From the NCBI GenBank assembly GCA_900290255.1, contig OMOD01000142.1, positions 40,418 to 104,417 on the forward strand: 64,000 nucleotides of DNA, in the 5' to 3' direction. Both the position numbers and the translations under genes were made by a program. The stretch is from Candidatus Sulfotelmatobacter kueseliae. GTDB lineage: Bacteria; Acidobacteriota; Terriglobia; Terriglobales; Acidobacteriaceae. Position 1 is the first letter of the stretch. Every line of letters starts with the position of its first letter. Positions 9,009-17,043 of the stretch are shown one piece after another. The notes under the pieces are model-generated. The model saw only the letters and a list, made by a program, of their open reading frames with translations. It ran no database searches and was not told where the DNA came from.

Positions 9009-10010
9009 ATGAAGCTCACCCCGGGCAAGCTTGCCGGTCTGAAAAAGGTTTCCAACGATCGTGGCATCATCGCGGCCGCTGCCATGGACCAGCGCGGCTC
9101 TCTGCAGAAATCGCTGGCCAAGGAAAAAGGCGGCGAAGTCACCGACGCCATGATGGAAGAATTCAAGACTCTGGTCAGCGAGGTTCTGACTCCGCACGCT
9201 ACCGCCATCCTGCTCGATCCCGAGTGGGGACTGCCGGCCTCAAAGCGCCGCGCCAAAAACGCCGGCCTGCTGCTGGCCTACGAAAAGACGGGATACGACA
9301 AGACCGGCCCCGGCCGCCTGCCCGACCTGCTCGACGTGTGGTCGGCACGCCGCCTGAAAGAAGCCGGCGCTGATTGCGTCAAGATTCTGCTGTACTACAC
9401 GCCGTTCGATCCCAAGCACGTGAACGAAATCAAGCATGCCTGGGTAGAGCGCATCGGCGACGAATGCCGCGCCAACGACATCCCGTTCTTCCTCGAGTTC
9501 GTCGGCTACGAGGAGGGTGCTGACGAGAAAGGCCTGGAATACGCCAAGAAGAAACCGCACATCGTCACCGAAAGCATGCGCGAGTTTTCGAAAGACCGTT
9601 ATGGCGTCGACGTGCTCAAAGTCGAAGTGCCGGTGAACATGAAGTTCGTCGAGGGCGCGAAGTCATTCGGCGGGACCAAGGCCTATACGAAGAAGGAAGC
9701 CATTGACCTGTTCCACAAAGCGGCAAATGTCGCCACCAAGCCGTTTATCTATCTGTCGGCGGGCGTCAGCAACGCGGAGTTCAGCGAGACGCTCGAACTC
9801 GCCGGCGAATCCGGCGTGAAGTTTAATGGCGTGCTGTGCGGCCGCGCCACCTGGAAAGACGGCATTCCCATCTATGCCAAGCAGGGCGCAGCCGCCTTCC
9901 GCAAGTGGCTGGAAACCGAAGGCGTGAAGAACATCCACAACGTGAACGACAAGCTGAAGGCCGCGACCTCGTGGCACTCGATCTACGGGGTGGAGCTGGT
10001 ACACGCGTAA
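9009..10010 (+). CDS. lacD: Tagatose-1,6-bisphosphate aldolase (LacD-type class I)
   Basis: A 333-residue class I aldolase expected to split tagatose 1,6-bisphosphate (and possibly fructose 1,6-bisphosphate) into dihydroxyacetone phosphate and glyceraldehyde 3-phosphate. Identification rests on AAAAMDQRGSL near the N-terminus, LLDPEWGLPA, DCVKILLYY and the Schiff-base region DVLKVEVPVN with Lys204, matching the LacD active-site lysine. AGGAGG lies 7 bases before the ATG. No tagatose pathway kinase or isomerase is nearby, so the physiological substrate is uncertain. A strong intrinsic terminator follows at 10050. Confidence 0.85.
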   Translation: MKLTPGKLAGLKKVSNDRGIIAAAAMDQRGSLQKSLAKEKGGEVTDAMMEEFKTLVSEVLTPHATAILLDPEWGLPASKRRAKNAGLLLAYEKTGYDKTGPGRLPDLLDVWSARRLKEAGADCVKILLYYTPFDPKHVNEIKHAWVERIGDECRANDIPFFLEFVGYEEGADEKGLEYAKKKPHIVTESMREFSKDRYGVDVLKVEVPVNMKFVEGAKSFGGTKAYTKKEAIDLFHKAANVATKPFIYLSAGVSNAEFSETLELAGESGVKFNGVLCGRATWKDGIPIYAKQGAAAFRKWLETEGVKNIHNVNDKLKAATSWHSIYGVELVHA

Positions 10011-10017
10011 AGTGTGG

Positions 10018-10037
10018 CGCGGGCACTCTTGCCCGCG
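10018..10037. repeat. GC-rich hairpin after lacD
   Basis: CGCGGGCA and TGCCCGCG form an 8-bp stem with a CTCT loop directly after the lacD stop. It is the first of two hairpins, and this composite arrangement resembles other palindromic elements in the window. Confidence 0.5.
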
Positions 10038-10049
10038 GGTGTTTTTCAG

Positions 10050-10082
10050 GGCGCGGGCGAATCACCCGCGCCTTTTCTTCTT
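10050..10082 (+). terminator. Intrinsic terminator of lacD
   Basis: GGCGCGGG (10050-10057) pairs with CCCGCGCC (10065-10072) around a 7-base loop, followed at once by TTTTCTTCTT. This is a good rho-independent terminator for plus-strand transcription of the aldolase gene. Confidence 0.7.
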
Positions 10083-10105
10083 ATTAGATTGTCCAAGTGC
10101 GTGCC

Positions 10106-10792
10106 ATGGTGAAACAAAGAATTCTTCTCTCCTGGAGCAGCGGCAAAGACAGCGCATGGGCCCTCCATATGCTTCGCCGGCGCGACGATGTGGAAGTGGT
10201 CGGACTGCTCACCACGATCAATACGCATTTCCAGCGCGTCGCCATGCACGGTACGCGCCACACTCTGCTAAAGGCCCAAGCCGATGCAGCCGGGCTTCCA
10301 CTCTGGGAAGTCCCTTTGCCTTGGCCGTGCAGCAACGATATCTATGAGCAAGCGATGTCCGCGGCCTGCACCTCGGCAGTTCAGCAAGGCATCGCGGCAA
10401 TCGCGTTTGGCGACCTTTTCCTTGAAGATGTTCGTCGCTATCGCGAAGACCGCCTGCGCGGGACCGGTCTCGAACCCGTATTCCCTTTATGGGGACGGAA
10501 CACAGGAGAACTGATTTCAGAGATGATCGATGGCGGCCTGCGTGCCCGCATTGTTTGCGTAGATCCCTTGAAGCTGCCCGCGGATTTCGTCGGTCGCGAT
10601 CTCGACTATGAGACATTGCGTCGCTTCCCCGCGGCAGTTGATCCCTGCGGCGAGAACGGTGAGTTTCATACTTTCGCCTACGCCGGACCGATGTTTCGTG
10701 AACCAATTCCGATCGAGGCAGGGGAATGCGTGACGCGCGACGGCTTTCTTTTTGCCGACGTCCTTCCCCGACTTCAAATAGCCGCACCATAG
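10106..10792 (+). CDS. PP-loop ATPase, diphthine-ammonia-ligase-like (ATP_bind_4)
   Basis: A 228-residue ATP pyrophosphatase-type enzyme of the DUF71/ATP_bind_4 family. The PP-loop SSGKDS (about residues 9-14) and the family motif GENGEFHT are both present. Eukaryotic and archaeal relatives make diphthamide, but bacteria lack that EF2 modification, so the bacterial substrate is unknown and only adenylation/amidation-type chemistry is inferred. The ATG at 10106 was chosen; a GTG at 10097 would add three residues. It lies downstream of the lacD terminator and 27 bases ahead of an SDR gene, with which it may be co-transcribed. Confidence 0.82.
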   Translation: MVKQRILLSWSSGKDSAWALHMLRRRDDVEVVGLLTTINTHFQRVAMHGTRHTLLKAQADAAGLPLWEVPLPWPCSNDIYEQAMSAACTSAVQQGIAAIAFGDLFLEDVRRYREDRLRGTGLEPVFPLWGRNTGELISEMIDGGLRARIVCVDPLKLPADFVGRDLDYETLRRFPAAVDPCGENGEFHTFAYAGPMFREPIPIEAGECVTRDGFLFADVLPRLQIAAP

Positions 10793-10819
10793 GACGTAAA
10801 GACTAACGGAAGGAGCTCT

Positions 10820-11602
10820 ATGCCTGCTTCCACCGTACTCATCACCGGCGCCTCGGGCGGCATCGGATACGAACTGGCCAAACTCTTTGCCCGCGACCAT
10901 CACAATCTCGTCCTCGTCGCCCGCAGCGGAGACAAGCTCGCTCAAGTTGCCGCCGAGCTGCAACCGCAGGGCGTCAGCGTCAAGACTATCGCCCTCGATC
11001 TGGCTGCGCCGCCCGCAGCAAAGTTTCTTTTCGACCAGCTTCAGCGCGAGGGCCTGGCCGTCGACATTCTTGTCAACAACGCCGGCTTCGGCGCCTTCGG
11101 CGAATTCGCCACGATGCCGGAAGAGGAAATCCTCGGCCAGATCAGCCTCAACATCACCGCACTTACCGAACTCACGCGCCGGTTTCTGCCGCCGATGCTC
11201 GCCCGGCGCAGCGGCCGCATTATGAACGTCGCTTCCACCGCGGCTTTTCAGCCCGGCCCGCTGATGGCGGTTTACTACGCGACGAAGGCGTATGTGCTGT
11301 CCTTCTCTGAGGCGATCGCCAACGAACTGCGCGGCTCCGGCGTCACCGCGACCTGTTTTTGTCCGGGAGCAACGCACACCGGCTTCGCCCGGCGCGCCGG
11401 CACGGAGAATTCTCGGCTGTTCAAGCAACTCGGCGCCATGAGCGCGGAAAAGGTCGCGCTCGATGGCTACCGCGCCGTGATGGAGGGCCGCACCACGGCC
11501 ATCAGCGGCGCGCACAACTGGATCGTCGCCCAATCCACCCGCTTCGCACCACGCAGGATGGTAACCGCCGTCTCCCGCTGGGTTGCCGAAAAAGTCGAGT
11601 AG
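10820..11602 (+). CDS. Short-chain dehydrogenase/reductase
   Basis: A 260-residue classical SDR. The cofactor motif TGASGGIG (residues 9-16), NNAG (86-89), catalytic Ser139 (VAST) and Tyr152-x-x-x-Lys156 are all visible. Arg35 after the second strand (VARS) suggests NADP(H) preference. The sequence resembles the DltE/YciK-like group of broad-substrate SDRs; the real substrate is unknown. GGAAGGAG provides a strong ribosome-binding site 7 bases before the ATG. Confidence 0.85.
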   Translation: MPASTVLITGASGGIGYELAKLFARDHHNLVLVARSGDKLAQVAAELQPQGVSVKTIALDLAAPPAAKFLFDQLQREGLAVDILVNNAGFGAFGEFATMPEEEILGQISLNITALTELTRRFLPPMLARRSGRIMNVASTAAFQPGPLMAVYYATKAYVLSFSEAIANELRGSGVTATCFCPGATHTGFARRAGTENSRLFKQLGAMSAEKVALDGYRAVMEGRTTAISGAHNWIVAQSTRFAPRRMVTAVSRWVAEKVE

Positions 11603-11868
11603 AGCAGTTGCGGGCAACGTCTCCGTGGGAACATTCAGCTTCTCACAAAGGACGCGAGAAACAGGCGGATCTCGGCCGATTCGGCAGATCCTGTCAAACT
11701 CCGCATCCCGCGCCTTTACAAATCCCTACGATCTCTTTGCAAACTTTTACTCGCCTGGATAACCTTTTCGGTGAATTCGCGAGTCCAACTGAATGACAGC
11801 GGGTTCTATTCACTGAGTCCGCTAGAAATCGAAAGCGCCACTTGAAAAGCTTTCGAGGGAGGTGCCAC

Positions 11869-12978
11869 ATGCTGTGCAGTCTCCCCATTCGTCAAACCGC
11901 TTCATCCACCTCAACCTCTTTTGCCAACAACACAGCTCATCAGAAATGGATGCTACCGGCGATTGTCGCCGTCGTCTTGTTCGCTGCCCTCAACTGCCTC
12001 GCGCAGGACCCTGCGCAAGACCAAGACAAGGACCAACCGCAAGCCAGCCAGCAGCCAAATTCACAGCCGGCCCCGACACAGGCGGCAACCAACTTTTCCA
12101 CCGTGACCATTCCCGGCGGGACCAGGATTGCTCTGGTGCTCACCCAGCCGATTCAGACCCGGTACATCCATCGCGGGGATGATATCTACGCGCAGATCAA
12201 TTCCCCCGTCAGTTCCGGAAACGAAGTCGTGATCCCGGTCGGCACATTTGTTCAGGGCAAGGTAGACAAACTGGAACGCCAGGGCGGACGCGGGGAAATT
12301 CGTCTGCAATCGATGTCGATCACGTTCCCCGACGGCTACGTCATTCCCATCACCGATCCAGCACTCCTGGTAACCGATGAAGGCTATGCTCTGAAAGATC
12401 CCGGTAGTCGCCGGGCAGCTGGCGTATTTGCTCTGCCGGCGGCGGGCGCCGGTCTCGGCGCGTTGATAGGTTATGGCGTTGCGAACAAGCAGCCGGGTAC
12501 CATTACCGCTTCAATTCCGTCCGGCTGCGTCGGCCCGCCTCCAGGTTGCGTGTCGTCCAGTATGACGGTTCCTGCACATCCCGGAATGAGCATCGGGATC
12601 GGCGCTGGTGTGGGTGCGGCCGCTGGTATGATTGCCTCGTTATTCGTCCTGACTGGCACACACAATTTTTTCCTCGATGTCGGAACGCCGGTTGAAATGA
12701 CCCTGCAGCACTCGGTTTCGCTGCAGCAAAACGAGGTCGCGAACGCGGTGCAGCAGTCCGAGCAGCACCCCGTCGAGGAGCAACCCGTCGCTCCTCGCCC
12801 GCTGCCGCCGTCTACGCCGGCAACGCCGACAGACCACGGCACCTGCTGGACACCCGGCACGCCGGGCACTCCTCCAACCGTGATTCCCGGACCGCCTGGT
12901 CCTGATGGCATACCGGGACCTTCGACCATCATTCCGGGCACGCCCCCGACCCCAGGCACGCCATACCCGTGTCCGTAA
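11869..12978 (+). CDS. Exported VirB10/TrbI-like protein with collagen-like tail
   Basis: About 369 residues. The ATG at 11869 has GGGAGGT upstream; an earlier in-frame ATG at 11842 lacks one. An N-terminal hydrophobic segment ending LNCLAQ is a signal peptide or anchor. Residues of about 85-165 (IPGGTRIALVLTQPIQT, VVIPVGTFVQGKVDKL) resemble the beta domain of VirB10/TrbI-like proteins. Two Gly/Ala-rich hydrophobic stretches follow (AAGAGLGALIGYG, GIGAGVGAAAGMIASLFVL). The last 60 residues are a Gly-Pro-Thr repeat of collagen-like character with cysteines. No other type IV secretion gene is nearby, so it is not assigned to a secretion machine. Confidence 0.6.
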   Translation: MLCSLPIRQTASSTSTSFANNTAHQKWMLPAIVAVVLFAALNCLAQDPAQDQDKDQPQASQQPNSQPAPTQAATNFSTVTIPGGTRIALVLTQPIQTRYIHRGDDIYAQINSPVSSGNEVVIPVGTFVQGKVDKLERQGGRGEIRLQSMSITFPDGYVIPITDPALLVTDEGYALKDPGSRRAAGVFALPAAGAGLGALIGYGVANKQPGTITASIPSGCVGPPPGCVSSSMTVPAHPGMSIGIGAGVGAAAGMIASLFVLTGTHNFFLDVGTPVEMTLQHSVSLQQNEVANAVQQSEQHPVEEQPVAPRPLPPSTPATPTDHGTCWTPGTPGTPPTVIPGPPGPDGIPGPSTIIPGTPPTPGTPYPCP

Positions 12979-13012
12979 GACCGCTCTCGCCTTCCCGGTC
13001 ATACTGAGCGTC

Positions 13013-13069
13013 GTGGCTGCTTCCTCTCGGCGAAGCAGCCACGCTGTGGTAAGGAGGCGTTCCCGCCTC
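13013..13069. repeat. Tandem palindromes after VirB10-like gene
   Basis: GTGGCTGCTTC and GAAGCAGCCAC (13013-13023 / 13032-13042) form an 11-bp perfect stem. A second stem, GAGGCG / CGCCTC, follows at 13054-13069 with a TTCC loop. Neither has a T-run. This is another member of the REP-like palindromic background. Confidence 0.65.
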
Positions 13070-13335
13070 GCCTTGACTTCTGCCTCGCTGCTAAAACCCG
13101 CAACCGCCGCCGGAAGTCCGCGCGGGAGCGCTCGGGACACCTAAGAAGGCACTATGGAAAACTCGCCATCCCTTCCCCGTCCAATGCTAAAATGGCGAAC
13201 GGACTTTCCAGTTGCTCAGTGCGAGACAGTTCCCTGCGCGACGAACCAGCCTCTTCGACCCGGGACAAACGTCTACGTGTGCAGGAATGGCCTTGTTGGC
13301 CCTGGGAGCAGTTCCAGATTGGTTGAGGAGCAGGC

Positions 13336-13458
13336 ATGGAATTCGGACCCCTAGTTCAGGCGAATAGCCCCATCGTTCGCGAAATGCAGCAGGCTCAAGG
13401 CTTTGACCCCGGCCGACGCCCGCGAACCTTGCTGACAACCTTCTTCATTTCCGCCTGA
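13336..13458 (+). CDS. Possible 40-residue micro-protein
   Basis: A short frame of 40 codons beginning MEFGPLVQAN and ending TTFFISA, with GAGGAG five bases before the ATG. The ribosome-binding site is the main support. The sequence has no recognisable family and no signal peptide. It could be a chance frame or the remnant of a larger gene. Confidence 0.22.
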   Translation: MEFGPLVQANSPIVREMQQAQGFDPGRRPRTLLTTFFISA

Positions 13459-13579
13459 ATCTGCGAGTCTGGGAATCCTACCTTCCTGATCCTTGCCCGT
13501 CAATGGCTTTTGTGCTAGGTGCGGTGGAAAACTCATGCTGGACTTTAGGGCTGCATGCCGCGATGGGCGGGCGTTTAGG

Positions 13580-14170
13580 TCAGCGCCAGCGGTCAACCGC
13601 CGTCCACCACAGCAGGCGCAACCACTCGTCCACAAGGGTTTTTGCCCACTGCCGATGCGTCCACCACCGGGTTCCGAACTGGGTGTCATCGTAGGCGGCG
13701 GCAACCGCGAACGACTTTCCAGGAATCTCATGGCGGAAAATGCTGAGGGCACGGCGGGTGTGGAAATCCGAGGTGACGATCAAGACCCGGCTGCCTTGCT
13801 CCTGGGCCAGGCATTTTTCGGCATCGTGGGCCTCGTCCCGCGTCGAAAGGCCGGCGATGGGACAGACTGCCACCGACGGGGCCTGCGGAAGATGTCGCAC
13901 GTACTGCTCGGCTAACTCGATCTCATTGAATTGGTAAACCATGGCAGCCGCGGGCACATCTAACACCACGCGGCGGCCATAGCCCTGCCCAAGAAGCTCC
14001 AGGGCACGTGCCGGGCGAAGCTCGGTCTCCCCGGCCAGAACCAGAATCACGTCCGAACGCTGCGGCGAGTCGACCACCAGCATCCGACCAGCGTTGGCCG
14101 CGAACACCACAAGGACGACGGCCACCATCAAAGCAAAAACCCAGACGCGCCTCTTCTTCAGGATTGCCAT
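13580..14170 (-). CDS. YdcF/DUF218 family membrane-anchored protein
   Basis: A 196-residue protein of the DUF218 (ElyC/SanA/YdcF) family. A transmembrane anchor (VFALMVAVVLVVFAANAG) follows the basic start MAILKKRR, and the globular part is probably periplasmic. Family features are SDVILVLAG, RPARALELLGQGYGRRVVLD, STRDEA and IVTSDFHTRRA with the conserved TSxFHxxRA motif. DUF218 proteins affect envelope and peptidoglycan or vancomycin sensitivity in Enterobacteria; the reaction is unknown. The ATG at 14170 gives a sensible anchor; the frame is open to 14299 without added conservation. It is divergent from the UDP-sugar dehydrogenase gene. Confidence 0.78.
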   Translation of the reverse strand: MAILKKRRVWVFALMVAVVLVVFAANAGRMLVVDSPQRSDVILVLAGETELRPARALELLGQGYGRRVVLDVPAAAMVYQFNEIELAEQYVRHLPQAPSVAVCPIAGLSTRDEAHDAEKCLAQEQGSRVLIVTSDFHTRRALSIFRHEIPGKSFAVAAAYDDTQFGTRWWTHRQWAKTLVDEWLRLLWWTAVDRWR

Positions 14171-14329
14171 CACGTGTGTTTGCCGCCAAATATCAGTTCC
14201 CGTGCTATTCCCAACCGCGGAATCCAGCCCCTGTTCGGCCGTCCGTGAAGACTGCTCATTGTACCGTGCTAGAATTTGGACGGTTCTCTTGAGCTTCATC
14301 TCGAATCACTAATCAGTCCCGGAATTCTT

Positions 14330-15688
14330 ATGCCGCCTTACTCCCCCGCAGAGACCGCGCTTGACCAACTCGTGACCAGGATTCAGCAGCGTCTGGCCCG
14401 GGTGGGCATCATTGGCCTGGGCTACGTCGGGCTTCCCCTGGCCTTGCTCTACAGCGAGCAGAAATTCCCCGTCACCGGTTTTGATATTGATGTCCGCAAA
14501 GTGCAGACGCTCAACCAGGGCGGCTCTTATATCTATCGCATTTCCGCCGGGGAAATCCAGGGGGCGCGGGCCCGCGGTTTTTCCGCCACCTCCGATTACT
14601 CGCAACTAGCCGCGATGGACGCCATCATCATCTGCGTTCCGACTCCGCTGAACGAGCACCACGAACCCGATCTCAGCTTCATCACCGACACGACTCACTC
14701 CATCGCTCCCCATCTGCGCGCCGGCCAGTTGGTTGTGCTCGAGAGCACGACCTATCCCGGCACCACGGAAGAAGTAATGGTTCCGATTCTCGAGAAAGAA
14801 AACAAGGCAGGACTGCGAGCCGCACGCGGCGAGCAGTCCACCGGCAAAGAGTTCTTTGTCGCGTTCTCACCCGAGCGCGAAGATCCGGGCAACACAACCG
14901 TGGCGCGCCGTGATATTCCCAAAGTCGTAGGCGGGCTGAACCCGCAGGCGTCGGAGCTGGCCCGCGCTCTCTATGGATCGATCTTCAACCGAACCGTCGG
15001 GGTGTCGTCGCCCGCCGCAGCGGAGATGACCAAGCTGCTCGAGAACATTTATCGCTGCGTCAACATCGCACTGGTCAACGAACTCAAGCTGCTCTGTCTC
15101 CGCATGGGAATAGACATCTGGGAAGTCATCGAGGCGGCTTCGACCAAGCCTTTCGGGTTTCACCCGTTCTATCCCGGACCGGGCCTGGGCGGCCACTGCA
15201 TTCCGGTCGACCCGTTCTATCTCTCGTGGAAAGCCAGAGAGTGGGACTTCCGCACCCGCTTCATCGAACTGGCCGGCGAGATTAACGTCAACATGCCCTA
15301 TCACATCCTGTCGTCGGTGAGCAGCGCGTTGAACCGCCATAAGAAATCGCTCAATGGCGCGCGCATCCTGGTGCTGGGCGTGGCTTACAAGAAAGACATA
15401 GACGATCTGCGCGAGTCTCCAGCTCTCACCATTATCGAGCTCCTGCAGAAAGACGGGGCGCAAGTCAACTATCACGACCCCTACTTCCCGTTCATCGGAA
15501 AAGGCCGCAAATACGATCTGCAGCTGAAGTGCACAGAGCTGAAAGATCTGGGGCGATACGACTGCGTGGTTATCGTGACCGACCACTCCGATTACGACTA
15601 CCGCCGCATCGTCGAGGAATCGCAGTTGGTGGTGGACACGCGCAACGCCACGCGGGGCATGGCAAGCGACAAGATTGTGCGCTGCTGA
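14330..15688 (+). CDS. UDP-N-acetylglucosamine 6-dehydrogenase family (WecC/WbpA)
   Basis: A 452-residue nucleotide-sugar dehydrogenase that oxidises the C6 alcohol of a UDP-HexNAc to a uronate for surface polysaccharide synthesis. The N-terminal Rossmann motif GLGYVGLPLA, the central TKLLENIYRCVNIALVNEL, the catalytic cysteine in GGHCIPVDP (about Cys290) and the C-terminal VLGVAYKKDIDDLRESPAL are all intact. Sequence style favours the UDP-GlcNAc or UDP-ManNAc type over UDP-Glc dehydrogenase, but the exact substrate is inferred. No glycosyltransferases lie nearby. Confidence 0.88.
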   Translation: MPPYSPAETALDQLVTRIQQRLARVGIIGLGYVGLPLALLYSEQKFPVTGFDIDVRKVQTLNQGGSYIYRISAGEIQGARARGFSATSDYSQLAAMDAIIICVPTPLNEHHEPDLSFITDTTHSIAPHLRAGQLVVLESTTYPGTTEEVMVPILEKENKAGLRAARGEQSTGKEFFVAFSPEREDPGNTTVARRDIPKVVGGLNPQASELARALYGSIFNRTVGVSSPAAAEMTKLLENIYRCVNIALVNELKLLCLRMGIDIWEVIEAASTKPFGFHPFYPGPGLGGHCIPVDPFYLSWKAREWDFRTRFIELAGEINVNMPYHILSSVSSALNRHKKSLNGARILVLGVAYKKDIDDLRESPALTIIELLQKDGAQVNYHDPYFPFIGKGRKYDLQLKCTELKDLGRYDCVVIVTDHSDYDYRRIVEESQLVVDTRNATRGMASDKIVRC

Positions 15689-15992
15689 GACCACGCCGCT
15701 CGGACCCAAGATTGGGCCCGCGAAAAGGAAATCTATCCCGCCAGGTGTAGCGTTTTTGCATGGCCTGCGCCCAGGGTTGGCTGCAGCTTCCGCAAGTCCC
15801 TTGTAAGACATTGACGCCTCGTGCTTTATCGCTTTATTCTCAACCGCAGGAGTGGTCTCTGTCGTGCATATATGGGGTCGTGGTAGTACACTTGGCATAA
15901 GCAACTCCCCCAGGATTTCCATTGGTTCAACAACAGGAAAGAAAAACTTTTGCAGGCTGGCCGTTGTTTGAACGGTACGGCCGGAATTGATT
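15689..15992. other. Intergenic upstream of TonB gene
   Basis: This 304-base stretch between the dehydrogenase stop and the TonB start contains no supported gene. It should hold the TonB promoter. A weak inverted repeat (GCCGT...ACGGC) lies near 15960-15982. Nothing else stands out. Confidence 0.4.
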
Positions 15993-17018
15993 ATGGGATC
16001 TTCGGTACCTGCACCCAACCTGTTCTCTTCACTTCCCAGGTGGAAAACGCCGTGGTCCGAGTTTGTCTTCGGCTATGGCGTGCAAGTCATCGCGATCGCG
16101 ATTCTTGTCTGGATCCCGGTGCTCCATCCCGAAGTTCTTGATCCGCCGGCACGCGATTATCACGCCATCGAGCTAGTCCCCACGCCTGTCCCGGTCAATC
16201 ATGCGCCGCAGCAGCAACTGCCGAAGCCGGTGCTGGTGGCGGAAGTCGACCCTCCGACCGCGGCCCTGCGTCTGCCCGCGCCGCAGCCCAAACCGAAGGC
16301 GGCGGAAGATGCGCCCGCTCCCCAGGTGAAGATTCCAACCAGGAAGATGGAACCTCTGCCGCCGTCGACCGCGCCGGTCATTCCAAAAGCTGTCAGGACC
16401 AACGTGTTCTCGACTGGAAGTTCGGCGCCGCAGACCATTGAGCGCGCGGCAGAGCAGGTGCAGACCGGCGGATTTGGCGATCCGAACGGCGTCCCGGCGA
16501 AACTCAACACCGGAAAATCCCCCGTGAACATCGCGCAGGCGGGCGGCTTTGATCTGCCCACCGGACCGGGCTACGGCAACGGAACCGGAGGCGCCAACGG
16601 CGCGCGCGGCGTGGTGGCCAGCGCGGGATTCGGAGGTGGCGCCGCCGTTCAGACTCCGTCTTCTCCCCGAGGCACGGTGCACCAGGCTGGCTTTGGCGAT
16701 GCCGACGTTCCTGCTCCTCCTACGGTGCAGGCGCGTCCCGCGGTGGTGACAATGACACCGGCGGAAATCATCTCCAAGCCGACTCCTGTCTACACGGCGG
16801 AGGCCCGCGCCAAGCGGATTGAGGGCGAGGTGCTTCTGGAAGTAACCTTTGAGGCGTCAGGGAAAATCGAGGTGTTGCGGGTCATTCGCGGGCTGGGATA
16901 TGGTCTAGATGATGCGGCCATACGGGCCGCCGAGCAGATTCGGTTCAAACCCGCGCTTCAGGATGGCCGGCCCTCGGACTCAACCGCGGTCCTGCACATC
17001 ATTTTCCAATTGACGTGA
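15993..17018 (+). CDS. Energy transducer TonB (long proline/glycine linker)
   Basis: About 341 residues. A single membrane segment (VFGYGVQVIAIAILVWIPVL, about residues 25-45) is followed by a long Pro/Ala/Gly-rich periplasmic linker. The C-terminal TonB domain starts near PTPVYTAEARAKRIEGEVLLEV and ends RFKPALQDGRPSDSTAVLHIIFQL. It should pass proton-motive energy to TonB-dependent outer-membrane receptors. No exbB/exbD lies beside it. The glycine-rich middle repeats QxGGFGDP, QAGGFDLP and QAGFGDA. The ATG at 15993 follows a weak ribosome-binding site. An M48 peptidase gene starts 25 bases downstream. Confidence 0.83.
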   Translation: MGSSVPAPNLFSSLPRWKTPWSEFVFGYGVQVIAIAILVWIPVLHPEVLDPPARDYHAIELVPTPVPVNHAPQQQLPKPVLVAEVDPPTAALRLPAPQPKPKAAEDAPAPQVKIPTRKMEPLPPSTAPVIPKAVRTNVFSTGSSAPQTIERAAEQVQTGGFGDPNGVPAKLNTGKSPVNIAQAGGFDLPTGPGYGNGTGGANGARGVVASAGFGGGAAVQTPSSPRGTVHQAGFGDADVPAPPTVQARPAVVTMTPAEIISKPTPVYTAEARAKRIEGEVLLEVTFEASGKIEVLRVIRGLGYGLDDAAIRAAEQIRFKPALQDGRPSDSTAVLHIIFQLT

Positions 17019-17043
17019 TCGCAAAAACAAGAAGAAGGATCTT

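Larger units (their letters stand above)
12979..13579. other. 600-base intergenic with hairpins and one micro-ORF
   Basis: Two hairpins sit just after the VirB10-like gene (13013-13042 and 13054-13069). One 40-codon reading frame with a good ribosome-binding site is listed separately at 13336. Other frames in both directions look non-coding. A cysteine pair reading CARCGG at about 13508 recalls a zinc ribbon, but it runs antisense into the DUF218 gene and was not called. Confidence 0.5.

Noticed and set aside
13493..13915. A plus-strand frame starting with a CARCGG zinc-ribbon-like pair
   Set aside because: Most of it is antisense to the well-supported DUF218 gene, only one cysteine pair exists, and there is no ribosome-binding site.
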